Shown piece by piece: positions 8,531 through 18,326 of a DNA stretch of 38,602 nt (position 1 is its first letter; each line of letters opens with the position of its first letter). The notes below the pieces were generated by a model. The model made no database searches and was not told where the DNA came from. It was given only the letters and a program-made list of their open reading frames with translations. Source of the DNA: CAZGSN01 sp964371655 (GTDB taxonomy: Bacteria > Desulfobacterota > Binatia > HRBIN30); the NCBI GenBank assembly GCA_964371655.1, contig CAYJOD010000059.1, positions 1 to 38,602 of the forward strand, given 5' to 3'. The position numbers and the translations under genes are program-made.

Positions 8531-9466
8531 CTAGTGAACCAGCCCTGCCGCTGGCAGGTCTCCAAACAGACATCGGTCGATCCCGGCGCTGCTGTCGGCA
8601 ACCACCCACATTACGCCGGAACGTTCACAGTAGGCGCGCAAGGCTGACAGGTGCTGGTCGAGGGCGTGGCGATAGACGGCGAGGTTCGCCGCGCTGAGTG
8701 TGATCCGGCGCTCGCGACCGCTTTCGGCGTCGACGACTTGCGCTGTTCGAAACTGGCTCGACGGGTCGCGTTCTGCCGGCCCGAGAACACGCACGGCGGC
8801 GACGGTGAGGCGGCGCGCGACCAGCTCGCCGAGGGCGCGCTCGTAGCTCGAAGGTTCGGCGAGGAAGTCGGAGATGAGCACGGCGACGCCGGTGAGGCGC
8901 TGCTGCCGCAGGGCCTCGACGACTCCGGAGGCGAGAGCGGTGTTGCCGTGCACGCGCATCGCGGCAAGGAACTCACGCAGCAGAGGCAGCGACTGGCGAT
9001 GGCGAAACCAAGGCGAGGCGAGGTGCGAGTGCGGGGCGGCGTCGGTGAGACCGATGATGCGGACCGGATCATGGTTGCGCAGGCTGACGTAGGCCAGACC
9101 GGCAGCCAGGGCCGCAGCGAACCCGGGCTTGTCGTCGGAGCTCGGGAAATCCATCGATGCGGAAAGATCCACGAACACATGCAACGGCGCCTCGCGCTCG
9201 GCGCGGAAGCGTTTGATCAGGAGCTCGTCGAGACGTCCGTACGCATTCCAATCGACATGGCGCAAGTCGTCGCCAAAGCCGTAGGGCTGGTGACTCTCGA
9301 TCTCGATGCCCCCGCCTTGCGTGCGTCGCGGTATCGGCGTGTTTCCCGGCCGCGCGCTCAGCGAGCGCGATACCGCGAGGTGGAGGCGGTCGAGCTTGCG
9401 CAGGAAGCCCGGGGTGAAGACTTCCGACAATGCGGTGTGGGCTACCAAGGAGATCTCACACTCCAC
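8531..9466 (-). CDS. DUF58 domain protein
   Basis: A soluble protein of about 311 aa from the DUF58 family, the usual partner of MoxR ATPases. The DUF58 core is visible at residues 62-87 (YGFGDDLRHVDWNAYGRLDELLIKRF region), followed by a VWA-like metal-site motif DLSASM (100-105) and the usual alpha/beta fold. It lies between MoxR (113 bases upstream) and the BatA-type gene. GTG 9466 gives the longest frame, but its ribosome site is weak. TTG codons a few residues on are alternatives, and the conserved part begins only around FTPGFLRKLDRL. The upstream gap holds a REP hairpin. The family is firm, the exact role unknown. Confidence 0.9.
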   Translation of the reverse strand: MECEISLVAHTALSEVFTPGFLRKLDRLHLAVSRSLSARPGNTPIPRRTQGGGIEIESHQPYGFGDDLRHVDWNAYGRLDELLIKRFRAEREAPLHVFVDLSASMDFPSSDDKPGFAAALAAGLAYVSLRNHDPVRIIGLTDAAPHSHLASPWFRHRQSLPLLREFLAAMRVHGNTALASGVVEALRQQRLTGVAVLISDFLAEPSSYERALGELVARRLTVAAVRVLGPAERDPSSQFRTAQVVDAESGRERRITLSAANLAVYRHALDQHLSALRAYCERSGVMWVVADSSAGIDRCLFGDLPAAGLVH

Positions 9467-9531
9467 CGATCACAGCGACGATGTCGGCTTGCGGTTCAAT
9501 GGAGGACCGGATCGCGGTGTTCGAAAGCACT

Positions 9532-9560
9532 CCCTCTCCCGCAAGTAATGCGGGAGAGGG
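9532..9560. repeat. REP-like hairpin with perfect 11-bp stem
   Basis: Arms CCCTCTCCCGC (9532-9542) and GCGGGAGAGGG (9550-9560) enclose AAGTAAT. The flank, read on the minus strand, continues AGTGCTTTCGAACACCGC, like the tails at 6414 and 18254. This is an uninterrupted version of the REP unit that carries a 147-bp insert at 13665-13849. Confidence 0.88.
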
Positions 9561-9579
9561 GAGCTGCCTTCCCCAAGCG

Positions 9580-10613
<1,034 letters not shown>

Positions 10614-10617
<4 letters not shown>

Positions 10618-12002
10618 GGGCGTTGGTGGCGTGAGTATACGCGTTTCACGATCTCCTCATACTCCGGCGGGATCGAGGCTTTGCGTTGCGCATCGTCTTC
10701 GATCTGGTGTTCGCTGACGGCAGGTGACGTCTGGCCGTCGCCGCTGGTCGCCGCCGCATTGTGCTTGCTGTCGCGATTTCTTTGCGCGTGATTTTCAGCG
10801 GTCGTGTTTAGGAACGAGCTCAGGGTGAGCTTGAACGTCCCGGTGGCGGGCGCGCCAGCGTCGGCTTTACCGCCGCGTACGCCGAGCAGGTTGACCGAGT
10901 CGGATCCCGATCCGGCTCCCGGCGACGAGCCTTGGTTTGTCGCCTGCGGATCTTCGGAGGCGTCTTTCTTCATCAGCTTCGCGTCTGCCGGGGCTTTCGC
11001 CGCGTTCGGAGCGGGCAGGGCGGCGCCTCTTTGTTTGCCCTTCTCGCTCGTATCATCCGGCTTCGCTGCCTGGCCCAGCCCCGGGTTCGGAGCTTTGACG
11101 GCGCCCTCGCCCTTACGCTCATCGTCGTCGCCTTCGCCCTGTGGACCCTTGCCTGGTGCGCGTCCACCGGCGCCTTTGCCGTCGCCGTCACTGTGCGCGC
11201 TCGCCGCAGAACGGCGTAGCGCGTCCGGTAAGGCACCGAGCACGGCGGACGGTTTGGCATCGGCGCCCGGCTGGTTTCCCGTAAGCTTGCCTCGCACTTC
11301 TTTGGCAGCGCCTGTGGTCGAAGGCGCGGACGCAGACCCGCGCGCGGGCGGTGCTGCATCCACATCGTGTTGTCCTGCGCCAGGATCTTCGCCATCTCCG
11401 CTCAGCGCAGCGAGTTGCAGCGACTGCGGCTCCTTAGCCACCGACTCTTTGCCAGCCTGCGCCGCCGCCGCATGTTCCGGTGCCGGGCTTGGGGGCACGA
11501 CGACAGCAGGCAGCGCCGGATCGAGCAACGGGGCGGCGGCGAGGCCCAGGAGTGAGAGAGCTACGAGGTACACGGTCTTCGGATACGGACGCGGTACCAG
11601 ACGCTGCGGTTGCCAACGTTCCCCCAAATTGAGCACCTGCATCAGCAGCACCGGAAGCAGCGGATTGCCGGTCGCGGTGGGACCGAGCTCGAACAAGGTG
11701 GTGACCCGTTCGCACATCTCGGCCTGCCGATCCACCAATCGCGCCGCTTGTGCCGGACGCAGCCAATTGCGTCGGACATACGTAACTGCCCAGGCCAGCA
11801 CGCCAAGGCACGTCGCGGTCGTGAGCCAGGTCAGAGAGCCCGCAAATCGCGATGGCCCGAGGCCGACCCGCAGCGCCGCGGCCAACACGATCGTCGCGAC
11901 ACAAAGCGATGCACCGTGCACGGCCGTGACCGTGTTGATGCGGCGGCACAAGGAACGCAAGCGCTCCTCGATATCGGCAAGTCCGAGCTCCGTGGCTGGC
12001 AT
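10614..12002 (-). CDS. Membrane protein with Ala/Gly/Lys-rich low-complexity region, head of MoxR cluster
   Basis: About 462 aa. A short N-terminal helix (GLADIEERLRSLCRRIN) leads into two membrane segments (ASLCVATIVLAAALRVG and TWLTTATCLGVLAWAVTYV), then a third (TVYLVALSLLGLAAAPLL). About 250 residues of low-complexity Ala, Gly, Pro, Lys and Asp follow, and the C-terminus is short and charged (PPEYEEIVKRVYSRHQRP). The topology recalls DUF4175-like proteins found before MoxR genes, but I cannot make a firm family call. Its stop overlaps the MoxR start. The start is uncertain: ATG 12002 begins where the helix begins, while ATG 12074 and TTG 12128 are in frame but reach toward repeat sequence. 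None has a good ribosome site. Confidence 0.7.
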
Positions 12003-12131
12003 AAGGCGGGTGGCGAAATCGAAATGCACTGTATTCGAGGGGTCTGGACGGGTCAACTTCGATCGCCGTGCCATTGCCACGGAAAAGTCGCTGACGGAGT
12101 CGGGGTGCACCGCAGAGGTGCTGAACAAAGC

Positions 12132-12232
12132 GGGCGGGCCGCCCGCGCTCCTGGCGATGACATTCCACTTGGGGCGCTGGTTTCAGGCAATCGCTGGGCG
12201 CGGATGGCTCGTCCGCCAGAAAGTGGAAATGA
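12132..12232. repeat. Degenerate palindrome between divergent genes
   Basis: ACATTCCACTT on the left and AAGTGGAAATGAGCG on the right form imperfect inverted arms, next to a GGGCGGGCCGCCC palindrome. It occupies much of the gap between the membrane-protein gene and ilvA. The match is weak. Confidence 0.4.
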
Positions 12233-12259
12233 GCGATTCTTCGACCGGAGTGTTGTACG

Positions 12260-12290
12260 TAGGAACAGGCCCCCGTGCCTGCCCTGTTCG
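12260..12290. repeat. GTAGG-CCCCCGTG hairpin, copy 1
   Basis: GAACAGG (12263-12269) and CCTGTTC (12283-12289) pair around CCCCCGTGCCTGC. The lead-in GTAGG and the loop CCCCCGTG recur in the hairpin at 21318-21343. It lies 49 bases before the ilvA start. Confidence 0.6.
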
Positions 12291-12338
12291 CTCAGGCGCT
12301 CTCTTGATCCCGCGCTTCATTCCGGCATAGGTGGGCGC

Positions 12339-13562
12339 GTGATCGACATCGAGCAAATTCGTTCGGCGCGGCAGCGTGCTCAGGGCATCGTCAAGATGAC
12401 GGCCCTCGATCTCAGCGACACCTTCACCTCCATGTGCGGCCGCGAGATCTACTTGAAGCTCGAGAACCAGCAAAAGACCGGGTCGTTCAAGGTCCGCGGC
12501 GCCCTCAACAAGATCCAACTGCTCGAACCCGAGGCGCGCGTGCGCGGCGTGGTGACGGCGTCGGCGGGCAATCATGCGCAAGGGGTGGCCTACGCCGGTC
12601 GTCGGGCCGGGGTAGCGGTCACCGTGGTCATGCCGGAGACGGCTTCGTTCAGCAAAGTCAGTGCGACGATGGGGTACGGCGGGCGCGTGGTTCTGTGCGG
12701 GCGCGACTACCGTGAGGCCTACACAGCCGCGACGGCGATCGCCGAGAAGGAAGGGCTGACATTTGTTCACGGCTTTGACGACGCCGACGTGATTGCCGGT
12801 CAGGGAACGGTTGGCTTGGAGGTTATCGAGCAGCTCCCCGACGTCGACGCCATCGTCGTTCCCGTTGGCGGTGGCGGGTTGTGTGCAGGAGTCATCGCCG
12901 CGATTCGCGGCGCCGGCTCGGCGGCACGTGTGATTGCGGTGCAGGCTGGCGGGGCAGCGGCGTTGAGCCCGAGCCTGCGGGTCGGCGCGCCGATCGAGCT
13001 GTCGGCGGCGGAGACGATTGCAGACGGTCTGGCGACGCGAATGATCGGCCGCCTGCCGTTCGACATCCTGCGCACGGGGGTCGATGGCAGCGTCGAGGTT
13101 AGCGACGCGGAGATCGCTCAAGCCGTGTTGCTGCTACTCGAACGCGCCAAGACGGTTGTCGAAGGTGCCGGCGCTGTCGGACTCGCCGCCTGCTTGAGCG
13201 CGCGCTTGCCGGTCGACGCCAAGAAGGTGGTGGTCATCATCTCCGGCGGCAACATCGATACGAACTTGCTCGATCGCATCATCAATCTCGGCCTGGTGCA
13301 CGAGAACCGACTGTTCCGCGTTTCGGTGCGCCTACCTGATCGTCCCGGGGAGCTGTTGCGGCTGGTGTCGTGCGTCGCCGCGTGCCGCGCCAATATTCAC
13401 CAGATCAGTCATGAGCGCGCCCAGCCAGGCCTGGCGCTCACACAAGTGGCGGTGACCTTGACCCTGGAGACGCGTGGCCTCGAGCATGTCGAGGCCATCA
13501 AGCTGGCGTTGCGGAAAGACGGATTCGAGTTTCTCGCCGGCGCCGGGGGCTCGGTGACCTGA
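12339..13562 (+). CDS. ilvA: Threonine ammonia-lyase (PLP-dependent, ACT-containing)
   Basis: Deaminates threonine to 2-oxobutanoate, the first committed step towards isoleucine, or a catabolic step if it is the TdcB form. At 407 aa it is the shorter type with a single C-terminal ACT domain. The PLP lysine is K51 in GSFKVRGALNK, the substrate loop is TASAGNHAQG (73-82) and the phosphate-binding glycine loop is VGGGGL (176-181). The ACT domain begins near HENRLFRVSVRLPDRPGELL (about 324 on), so allosteric control is likely. The GTG at 12339 has AGGTGG (12329-12334) before it and begins with the conserved IDIEQIRSARQR helix. It stands alone between divergent and convergent neighbours. Reading it as ilvA rather than tdcB is a preference, not proof. 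Confidence 0.93.
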   Translation: MIDIEQIRSARQRAQGIVKMTALDLSDTFTSMCGREIYLKLENQQKTGSFKVRGALNKIQLLEPEARVRGVVTASAGNHAQGVAYAGRRAGVAVTVVMPETASFSKVSATMGYGGRVVLCGRDYREAYTAATAIAEKEGLTFVHGFDDADVIAGQGTVGLEVIEQLPDVDAIVVPVGGGGLCAGVIAAIRGAGSAARVIAVQAGGAAALSPSLRVGAPIELSAAETIADGLATRMIGRLPFDILRTGVDGSVEVSDAEIAQAVLLLLERAKTVVEGAGAVGLAACLSARLPVDAKKVVVIISGGNIDTNLLDRIINLGLVHENRLFRVSVRLPDRPGELLRLVSCVAACRANIHQISHERAQPGLALTQVAVTLTLETRGLEHVEAIKLALRKDGFEFLAGAGGSVT

Positions 13563-13664
13563 ACCCTCGGCGTTGGTCAAACGATTCGCTGCAGCTCACG
13601 AAGCGACGTTGGTGTCGTGAGTCGGACGCTCGCGGAGGAAAGCAGGCTCGCCGGAAGTGAAGAG

Positions 13665-13849
13665 CCCTCTCCCAGGGGGACTGTCGATTTTCTCCGCGAC
13701 CGGCCGTCGCTTGGAGAATGGAAAACAGGAAACCGGAAACCGAAAATGGAAAACCGGCCTTTCTGCATAAGCATTGCCCAGTTTTCGGTTCCCGGTTCCC
13801 CGTTTCCTGTTTTCCATTCGGATTGATCGACAGTCTCAGGGGGAGAGGG
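13665..13849. repeat. 147-bp palindromic element, copy B, nested in a REP hairpin
   Basis: Three nested pairs of arms are visible: CCCTCTCCC/GGGAGAGGG (13665-13673, 13841-13849), GACTGTCGAT/ATCGACAGTC (13679-13688, 13826-13835), and an 18-bp pair made of GAATGG plus AAAACAGGAAAC (13716-13733, 13802-13819). The core 13685-13831 is a copy of the element at 6235-6381. It lies between convergent genes, where it could also stop transcription from either side, though there is no T-run. Confidence 0.9.
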
Positions 13850-13872
13850 GAGCTTGCCGTTATTCCCTTCCT

Positions 13873-15189
13873 CTAGCGGGTAGTCAGGCGCCGGATCGCC
13901 AATGCCCCGACCAAGCCAAGCAAGACCGACATCATGACCAGACCGGTGTTCGACGTAGCCGGCACCGAGTGCGGGCCGCCGGCCGGACCACCCTGGTCGA
14001 CGATCGTGTTGTCATCCCCGGTATCGTCACCGAGTTGGTTGTCGTTGAGCGTGAACATGGCGGTTGCCACCATGCTGCCGTCCAGGTTCGTGCTGCCGAA
14101 GACGACCCCGGGCAAGGTATAGAACTTGGTCGTTGCCGGTACTCCCGGCGTCGTTGGGCCGTACTTGCGGTATTCGAAGCCAGCCGGAAGCGTCGCCACG
14201 GCGTGGTAGAAGACCGTGATCTGTACGCTCTCGCATGCGGGTAGAGTGAAGCCGACCAAGCCAAACGGGTAATCGCGGCCCGGATCGCCACCTTGTGAGC
14301 CGGGGGTGAAGGCTGCGACGTTGGTCAGGTTGCAGCCCGTGCTCTGCACCGTCAGGTAGCCGTCGCCCGTTGCCGTCGGCAGCGACGCTACGTTGCTCTG
14401 CGTGCTGTCGAGAATGCCGTCGCCGTTGCCGTCACCGAAGTTGAGCGCGTTGGCGCCGTATCCCGGGCCAGCGTCCTCGATCACGGGGGCTACGCCGTCG
14501 CCATCGCTTGCAAGCTCGCAATCATTGTTACAGCCATCGTTGTTGTCGGTGTTGCCGTCGTCGCACTGTTCAGTACCGTCGTTGTTGACGATGCCGTCGC
14601 CGCAGAACTCGTTTTGGCAGGAGCCGTTACAGCCGTCGCCGCTCACGTCGTTGCCGTCGTCACACTGCTCGGTGCCGTTGTTGTTGACGGTGCCGTCGCC
14701 ACAGAACTCGTTTTGGCAGGAGGAGTCGCAGCCGTCGCCGTTGACGCTGTTGCCGTCGTCGCACTGCTCGGCGCCGTTATCGTTGACGGTGCCGTCGCCG
14801 CAGTACTCGTTTTTGCAGGCGGAAGTGCAGCCGTCGCCGTTGACGCTGTTGCCGTCGTCGCACTGCTCGGTGCCGTTGTTGTTGACGGTGCCGTCGCCGC
14901 AGAACTCGGTATGGCAGGTAGAGCTGCAGCCGTCGCCGCTCATGTCGTTGCCGTCATCGCACTGCTCGGTTCCGCTATTGTTGACGGTGCCGTCACCGCA
15001 GAACTCGAGCTGGCAAGTGGTCGTGCAGCCATCGCCGTTGGCGTCGTTCCCGTCGTCGCACTGCTCCGGGAACTGCGTAGTGCCGTCTCCGCAAAAGCCG
15101 CCGGTCGCGAAGCTCGCGTGTCTGAGTCCGATTGAAAGCAGCCCTGCAAAGAGCAAGGCCATAAGCAAAGAGCGCCCCGAATTTCCCAT
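13873..15189 (-). CDS. Surface protein with six DUF4215 Cys-rich repeats and C-terminal sorting signal
   Basis: A 438-aa secreted protein. The signal peptide (about 1-29) is followed by six tandem DUF4215 (myxo-disulfide) repeats of 32-33 residues, patterned CGDG-x-EQCDDGN-x-GDGC-x3-C, so the DNA repeats every 96-99 bases between about 14500 and 15110. The next domain (TGDGYLTVQS to about GGPHS) looks like a choice-of-anchor U domain. The end, VPATSNTGLVMM, a hydrophobic helix, then RRLTTR, resembles IPTL/PEP-type sorting signals cut by exosortase-like enzymes; none is encoded nearby. ATG 15189 is preceded by GAGGGAG. Copies B and C of the 147-bp element lie on either side. The repeats are disulfide-stabilised and acidic, so Ca2+ or protein binding is possible but unproven. 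Confidence 0.9.
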   Translation of the reverse strand: MGNSGRSLLMALLFAGLLSIGLRHASFATGGFCGDGTTQFPEQCDDGNDANGDGCTTTCQLEFCGDGTVNNSGTEQCDDGNDMSGDGCSSTCHTEFCGDGTVNNNGTEQCDDGNSVNGDGCTSACKNEYCGDGTVNDNGAEQCDDGNSVNGDGCDSSCQNEFCGDGTVNNNGTEQCDDGNDVSGDGCNGSCQNEFCGDGIVNNDGTEQCDDGNTDNNDGCNNDCELASDGDGVAPVIEDAGPGYGANALNFGDGNGDGILDSTQSNVASLPTATGDGYLTVQSTGCNLTNVAAFTPGSQGGDPGRDYPFGLVGFTLPACESVQITVFYHAVATLPAGFEYRKYGPTTPGVPATTKFYTLPGVVFGSTNLDGSMVATAMFTLNDNQLGDDTGDDNTIVDQGGPAGGPHSVPATSNTGLVMMSVLLGLVGALAIRRLTTR

Positions 15190-15353
15190 TCCGTTTCTCC
15201 CTCTTCCGCAACAGATGGCGAATCCCACAAATATCAGCATTGTCTCAGGTATCATCTTGGGTGCGTGGTCTCAATGCACTTCAGCACATTGGTGCGTCGT
15301 GGGGTAGTTTCGGACCAGAGGACGGCACGATGCCGACTCCCAGAGCCGGGGGG

Positions 15354-15500
15354 CGATTTTCTCCGCAACAGGCCGTCGCTCGGCGAATGGAAAACAGGAA
15401 ACCGGAAACCCAAAATGAAAAACCGGCCTTTCTGCGTAAGCATAGCCCAGTTTCCGGTTTCCGGTTTTCTGTTTCCTGTTTTCCATTCGGATTTATCGAC
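15354..15500. repeat. 147-bp palindromic element, copy C
   Basis: The arms include a perfect 19-bp pair, CGAATGGAAAACAGGAAAC (15384-15402) and its inverse (15471-15489). The core matches copies A and B in the same orientation and at the same length. The outer flanks, CAGAGCC on the left and GGCTC on the right, have diverged from the REP consensus. It occupies the gap between two leftward genes (15190-15605), where no coding sequence is seen. Confidence 0.88.
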
Positions 15501-15557
15501 AGGCTCCGGGGGGGACGGGCTTCGAGGCTCACCGTCCGGATTTCCGGGGCTCTTCCT

Positions 15558-15585
15558 GAAGCCCGAGGTCCGAAGTCTGAGACCC
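15558..15585. repeat. Four tandem heptamers GARGYCC
   Basis: GAAGCCC, GAGGTCC, GAAGTCT and GAGACCC follow one another. This looks like one arm of a tandem-heptamer palindrome; the opposite arm (around 15518-15550, GGGCTTCGAGGCTC) is only weakly recognisable. Confidence 0.5.
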
Positions 15586-15605
15586 AGGCGCAGAGCTCAC
15601 AAAAT

Positions 15606-17495
15606 CTACGGCTTCTCGGCTGCGGGCGCTGCGACGGTGGAGCGGGCTACTTCATAGGCGAGTGCGAGAGGGCGTCCGCGCCGATCACGATACTCCGTCA
15701 GGGTGCCGTCGGGATATCGATCTTGAACTCGGGCAAGCTCGCTGCTGCGGCGGCCGTCGAAGATGAAGACGACGTCGCGGCCCGGTGTGCCCGGCCATGG
15801 CGCCTGCGGGTCGAAGGTGACGATGGCTTGTCTGGGCACGATCCCGTGCCCTTCAAAGCGCAGGGTCCCGTTTTGCCTCCAGGACATCGGCGGTGTGATC
15901 AAGACGACGTCGTCGCGTGGTCCCATCTCGCGCATGGCTCGTGCCACGGCGGTGATCTCCGCGATCGGCCAGGAAGTGGCCCACGCGACAAAGTACTCGC
16001 GCGCGGCGCCCGCTGCCGTGACCAGGCCGAGCGACAGCGCCACGACAACACGCGCCGCGGCGTTGCTGAAGCTCGCAATCAGCGCTGCGATCGCCACCGC
16101 TGCAAACACAGCCGGTAGAGGCGTGATGCCGATCATATGATTGGCCTGGGGCGGGTTCTGCGCCAGGATGGAAGCGAGAAGCCCGATCATGAACCAGGCG
16201 ACCAGAAACGCTGCGAACGGCCGCTTGATCCGGGACAGACACACCCCGAGGCCGACCAGGTAAAGAGTCGCTTCGGCGGCGCTGATGAACGGTAGATTCA
16301 CGGCGGATCGGTAGATCGATTGATCCGGATAGAGGTGGAACGCGAGCAACGAGTGCTGGACTTGTTCTATCATCGTCGCGACCCAGGTGGTTCCCGGTGC
16401 GAACGGCCGCTGCCCGACGAACCGCGAAAGTGGATGCACCAGCAGCGGCGCATACATCCCGGTGCGGGCGTAATAGACTAATTGCGGTGCGGCGACGACG
16501 GCGGCCGCGCCGAGTCCCACCAACCAACGGCGCCAGTCGCGCGCGAGCAGCCCGCGGGTCGTCAGCAGGACGGCGGCGATCACGGCCAATACCATCACCG
16601 GCAGCAACACCGCCTTGTTCCCGAAGTAGATGCAGCCACCCACGAAGCTGCCCACAGCGACGTAAGCGCGCAGGCTGCCGTGGCGCAGAGCGATGTCGAG
16701 TGCCGCCATCGTCGCCGCCGTCAGCAGCCCAACGAAGGCGTTGTTGGAAGCGACCCGCGTATGGTGGATGCACCACGGGCTGCACGCGAAAATGAATCCG
16801 CCCGCCAGCGTCGGCCAGATGCTGAGATGGCGCCGTAGCAACAGAAACAATGGGATTACCGTCAGAGCTCCAGCGACAGCCGACGGCAAGCGCACGGCGG
16901 TGATGGTCTGTCCAAGCGCGCCCATGCTCGCGGCCTGGATGTAGCTGAACAGGGTCGGGTGATTGTCCCAGCCGTTGGCGAATGGAGGGACGCGCTCGCC
17001 GTCGACGATCTTCACCGCGTACATGCCGAACTCGCCCTCATCGCCGTAGAACCCACCCGGAATGTGTTCGAGATCCCAGGTGCGGGCGGCGACGGCTACA
17101 GCGAGCAGCAGCAGTATCGCCGCGACATCGTGGGATGGCAGGCGGCGTCGACAGCCGGCAAAGGCGAGGTTCAGGAGGACGACCGCACTTGCCCACGCCA
17201 GGAGCTGCTCGGCGTACGGGCGTTCCCATCTTTGCAGGAGCAAGGCGAACGCGAGAGCCAAGCCGCTGCCGAGCAACAGCAGCGGCCGCAGCCGCGTGTG
17301 CACGGCTTCCGTCTCCCATAGCAGTCCGTCCCACTTGCGACCGACCATGGCGGCCAAGACGAGGGCGAGCATGCTCAGCAGCAGGGCGAGGGTGAGCGCC
17401 TGATTGCGAAAATACAACTGTGCCGCGCCGGCCAGGAGCACCGCTAGGAGCCAGGTTCCCGCCGTCCGCAGGTCGGTCTTGGGCGTATGCCTCAT
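15606..17495 (-). CDS. Polytopic membrane glycosyltransferase (GT39/ArnT-like)
   Basis: A 629-aa inner-membrane protein with about eleven or twelve hydrophobic segments. The first large periplasmic loop carries GDEGEFGMYA (151-160), matching the acidic active-site pair of GT-C enzymes (PMT/ArnT/GT83), and WDNHPTLFSY follows. Such enzymes transfer a sugar from a polyprenyl-phosphate donor to lipid A, protein or glycan. A soluble-looking C-terminal tail (about 540-629) includes RRSSELARVQDRYPDG. ATG 17495 is chosen because GAAGGA lies nine bases before it; the longer in-frame start would run into the divergent CpxP-like gene. Donor and acceptor cannot be told from sequence. Confidence 0.85.
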   Translation of the reverse strand: MRHTPKTDLRTAGTWLLAVLLAGAAQLYFRNQALTLALLLSMLALVLAAMVGRKWDGLLWETEAVHTRLRPLLLLGSGLALAFALLLQRWERPYAEQLLAWASAVVLLNLAFAGCRRRLPSHDVAAILLLLAVAVAARTWDLEHIPGGFYGDEGEFGMYAVKIVDGERVPPFANGWDNHPTLFSYIQAASMGALGQTITAVRLPSAVAGALTVIPLFLLLRRHLSIWPTLAGGFIFACSPWCIHHTRVASNNAFVGLLTAATMAALDIALRHGSLRAYVAVGSFVGGCIYFGNKAVLLPVMVLAVIAAVLLTTRGLLARDWRRWLVGLGAAAVVAAPQLVYYARTGMYAPLLVHPLSRFVGQRPFAPGTTWVATMIEQVQHSLLAFHLYPDQSIYRSAVNLPFISAAEATLYLVGLGVCLSRIKRPFAAFLVAWFMIGLLASILAQNPPQANHMIGITPLPAVFAAVAIAALIASFSNAAARVVVALSLGLVTAAGAAREYFVAWATSWPIAEITAVARAMREMGPRDDVVLITPPMSWRQNGTLRFEGHGIVPRQAIVTFDPQAPWPGTPGRDVVFIFDGRRSSELARVQDRYPDGTLTEYRDRRGRPLALAYEVARSTVAAPAAEKP

Positions 17496-17545
17496 TGACT
17501 GCAATCCTTCAGCTGAGGTGATATGCGGTGTCAAGGAGCTGAAGC

Positions 17546-18082
17546 ATGCAATGGTTCGCCACAACGATCTGGACCCTGCTGTTGTGTGCGCGGTTGTGCC
17601 TGGCGAGCGCCGAAGACGGCAGCGCCTCAGCGCCGGCCATGGTCACACCTGCCGCCGATGCGCCGGCAGCGGCGATGGCAAACGAGCGCGCCTGGTGGAA
17701 CCATGACGCTGTCGTCGCGGATCTCGTCTTGACCGACGCACAACGCGCCAAGATGGACGAGCTCCTCCATGCCTCGCTGCAGCAGGAGGACGAGAGCCGC
17801 CGCAAGCAACGCGATGCAAACGCGAAGCTCGAGGCGGCTCTGTACAAAGGCGACCTGCAAGCGGCTCGCGAAGCCGCTCCCGGATTGCGCGCGGCGCTGG
17901 GCGAAGCGTGGGAGTGCAAGTCGACGTTGATGCTGGACGTGTTGTCCGTGCTCAACGGCGAGCAGCGACAGAAGCTTCTGGCGCGACATCCGGAGCTCCT
18001 GCGGCAGCCGTGGGAAGATCGTCCAACCCCGTCGCGGCGTGCACGCGCTGTGCTACCCCGACGATCCCTTCCGGCGCGATGA
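17546..18082 (+). CDS. CpxP/Spy-like periplasmic LTxxQ protein
   Basis: A 178-aa protein with a signal peptide (about 1-21), a low-complexity Ala/Pro stretch and a helical domain. It carries LTDAQ (62-66) and a second LNGEQ (136-140), the paired LTxxQ signature of the CpxP/Spy/CnrX-type superfamily, small helical periplasmic chaperones or metal sensors. The sequence between them is charged and helical (QQEDESRRKQRDANAKLEAAL). AAGGAG at 17533-17538 sits seven bases before the ATG, a strong ribosome site. It is divergent from the glycosyltransferase with only 50 bases between starts, so their promoters probably overlap. No two-component system is adjacent. The last 25 residues are basic and lack the fold, which suggests tail drift. 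Confidence 0.82.
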   Translation: MQWFATTIWTLLLCARLCLASAEDGSASAPAMVTPAADAPAAAMANERAWWNHDAVVADLVLTDAQRAKMDELLHASLQQEDESRRKQRDANAKLEAALYKGDLQAAREAAPGLRAALGEAWECKSTLMLDVLSVLNGEQRQKLLARHPELLRQPWEDRPTPSRRARAVLPRRSLPAR

Positions 18083-18142
18083 GCCCGTGCTCTCCGTCTC
18101 CGCGAGCCGACTCCACCGTCGCCGCGGCCGCTAGTCCAGCTC

Positions 18143-18253
18143 CCCTCGCCCGCGCCAATTCCGGCGCGGGAGAGGGTTAGGGTGAGGGCCGTCGGATGGG
18201 TACAAAGTCGGATCCCTCACCCCCACCCTCTCCCGCGGTATTGCGGGCGAGGG
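18143..18253. repeat. Composite REP pair (BIME-like), uninterrupted
   Basis: The first hairpin (18143-18176, 14-bp stem with one mismatch, loop AATTCC) is followed by GTTAGGGTGAGGG. In opposite orientation come CCCTCACCCCCACCC and a second hairpin, CCCTCTCCCGC/GCGGGCGAGGG (18226-18253). The layout equals 6059-6413, except that here no 147-bp element interrupts the second unit. Confidence 0.88.
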
Positions 18254-18326
18254 AGTGCTTCCGAACGCCGGCGCCGCTTCGGTTGTGGGCAAGGCCCGCG
18301 ATAGGCCCCGTCGAAGGGCCGTCGCA

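Noticed and set aside
10804..12330. 508-aa open frame on the + strand
   Set aside because: Antisense to the low-complexity membrane gene; Ser/Pro/Ala runs mirror the repetitive sense strand.
14393..15307. 304-aa repetitive frame on the + strand
   Set aside because: Shadow of the DUF4215 repeats; it is periodic only because the sense repeats are.
15354..15500. Small peptides encoded by the 147-bp element
   Set aside because: Short frames (with ENRKP-like runs) follow from the heptamer units, appear on both strands, and have no ribosome sites or conserved start.
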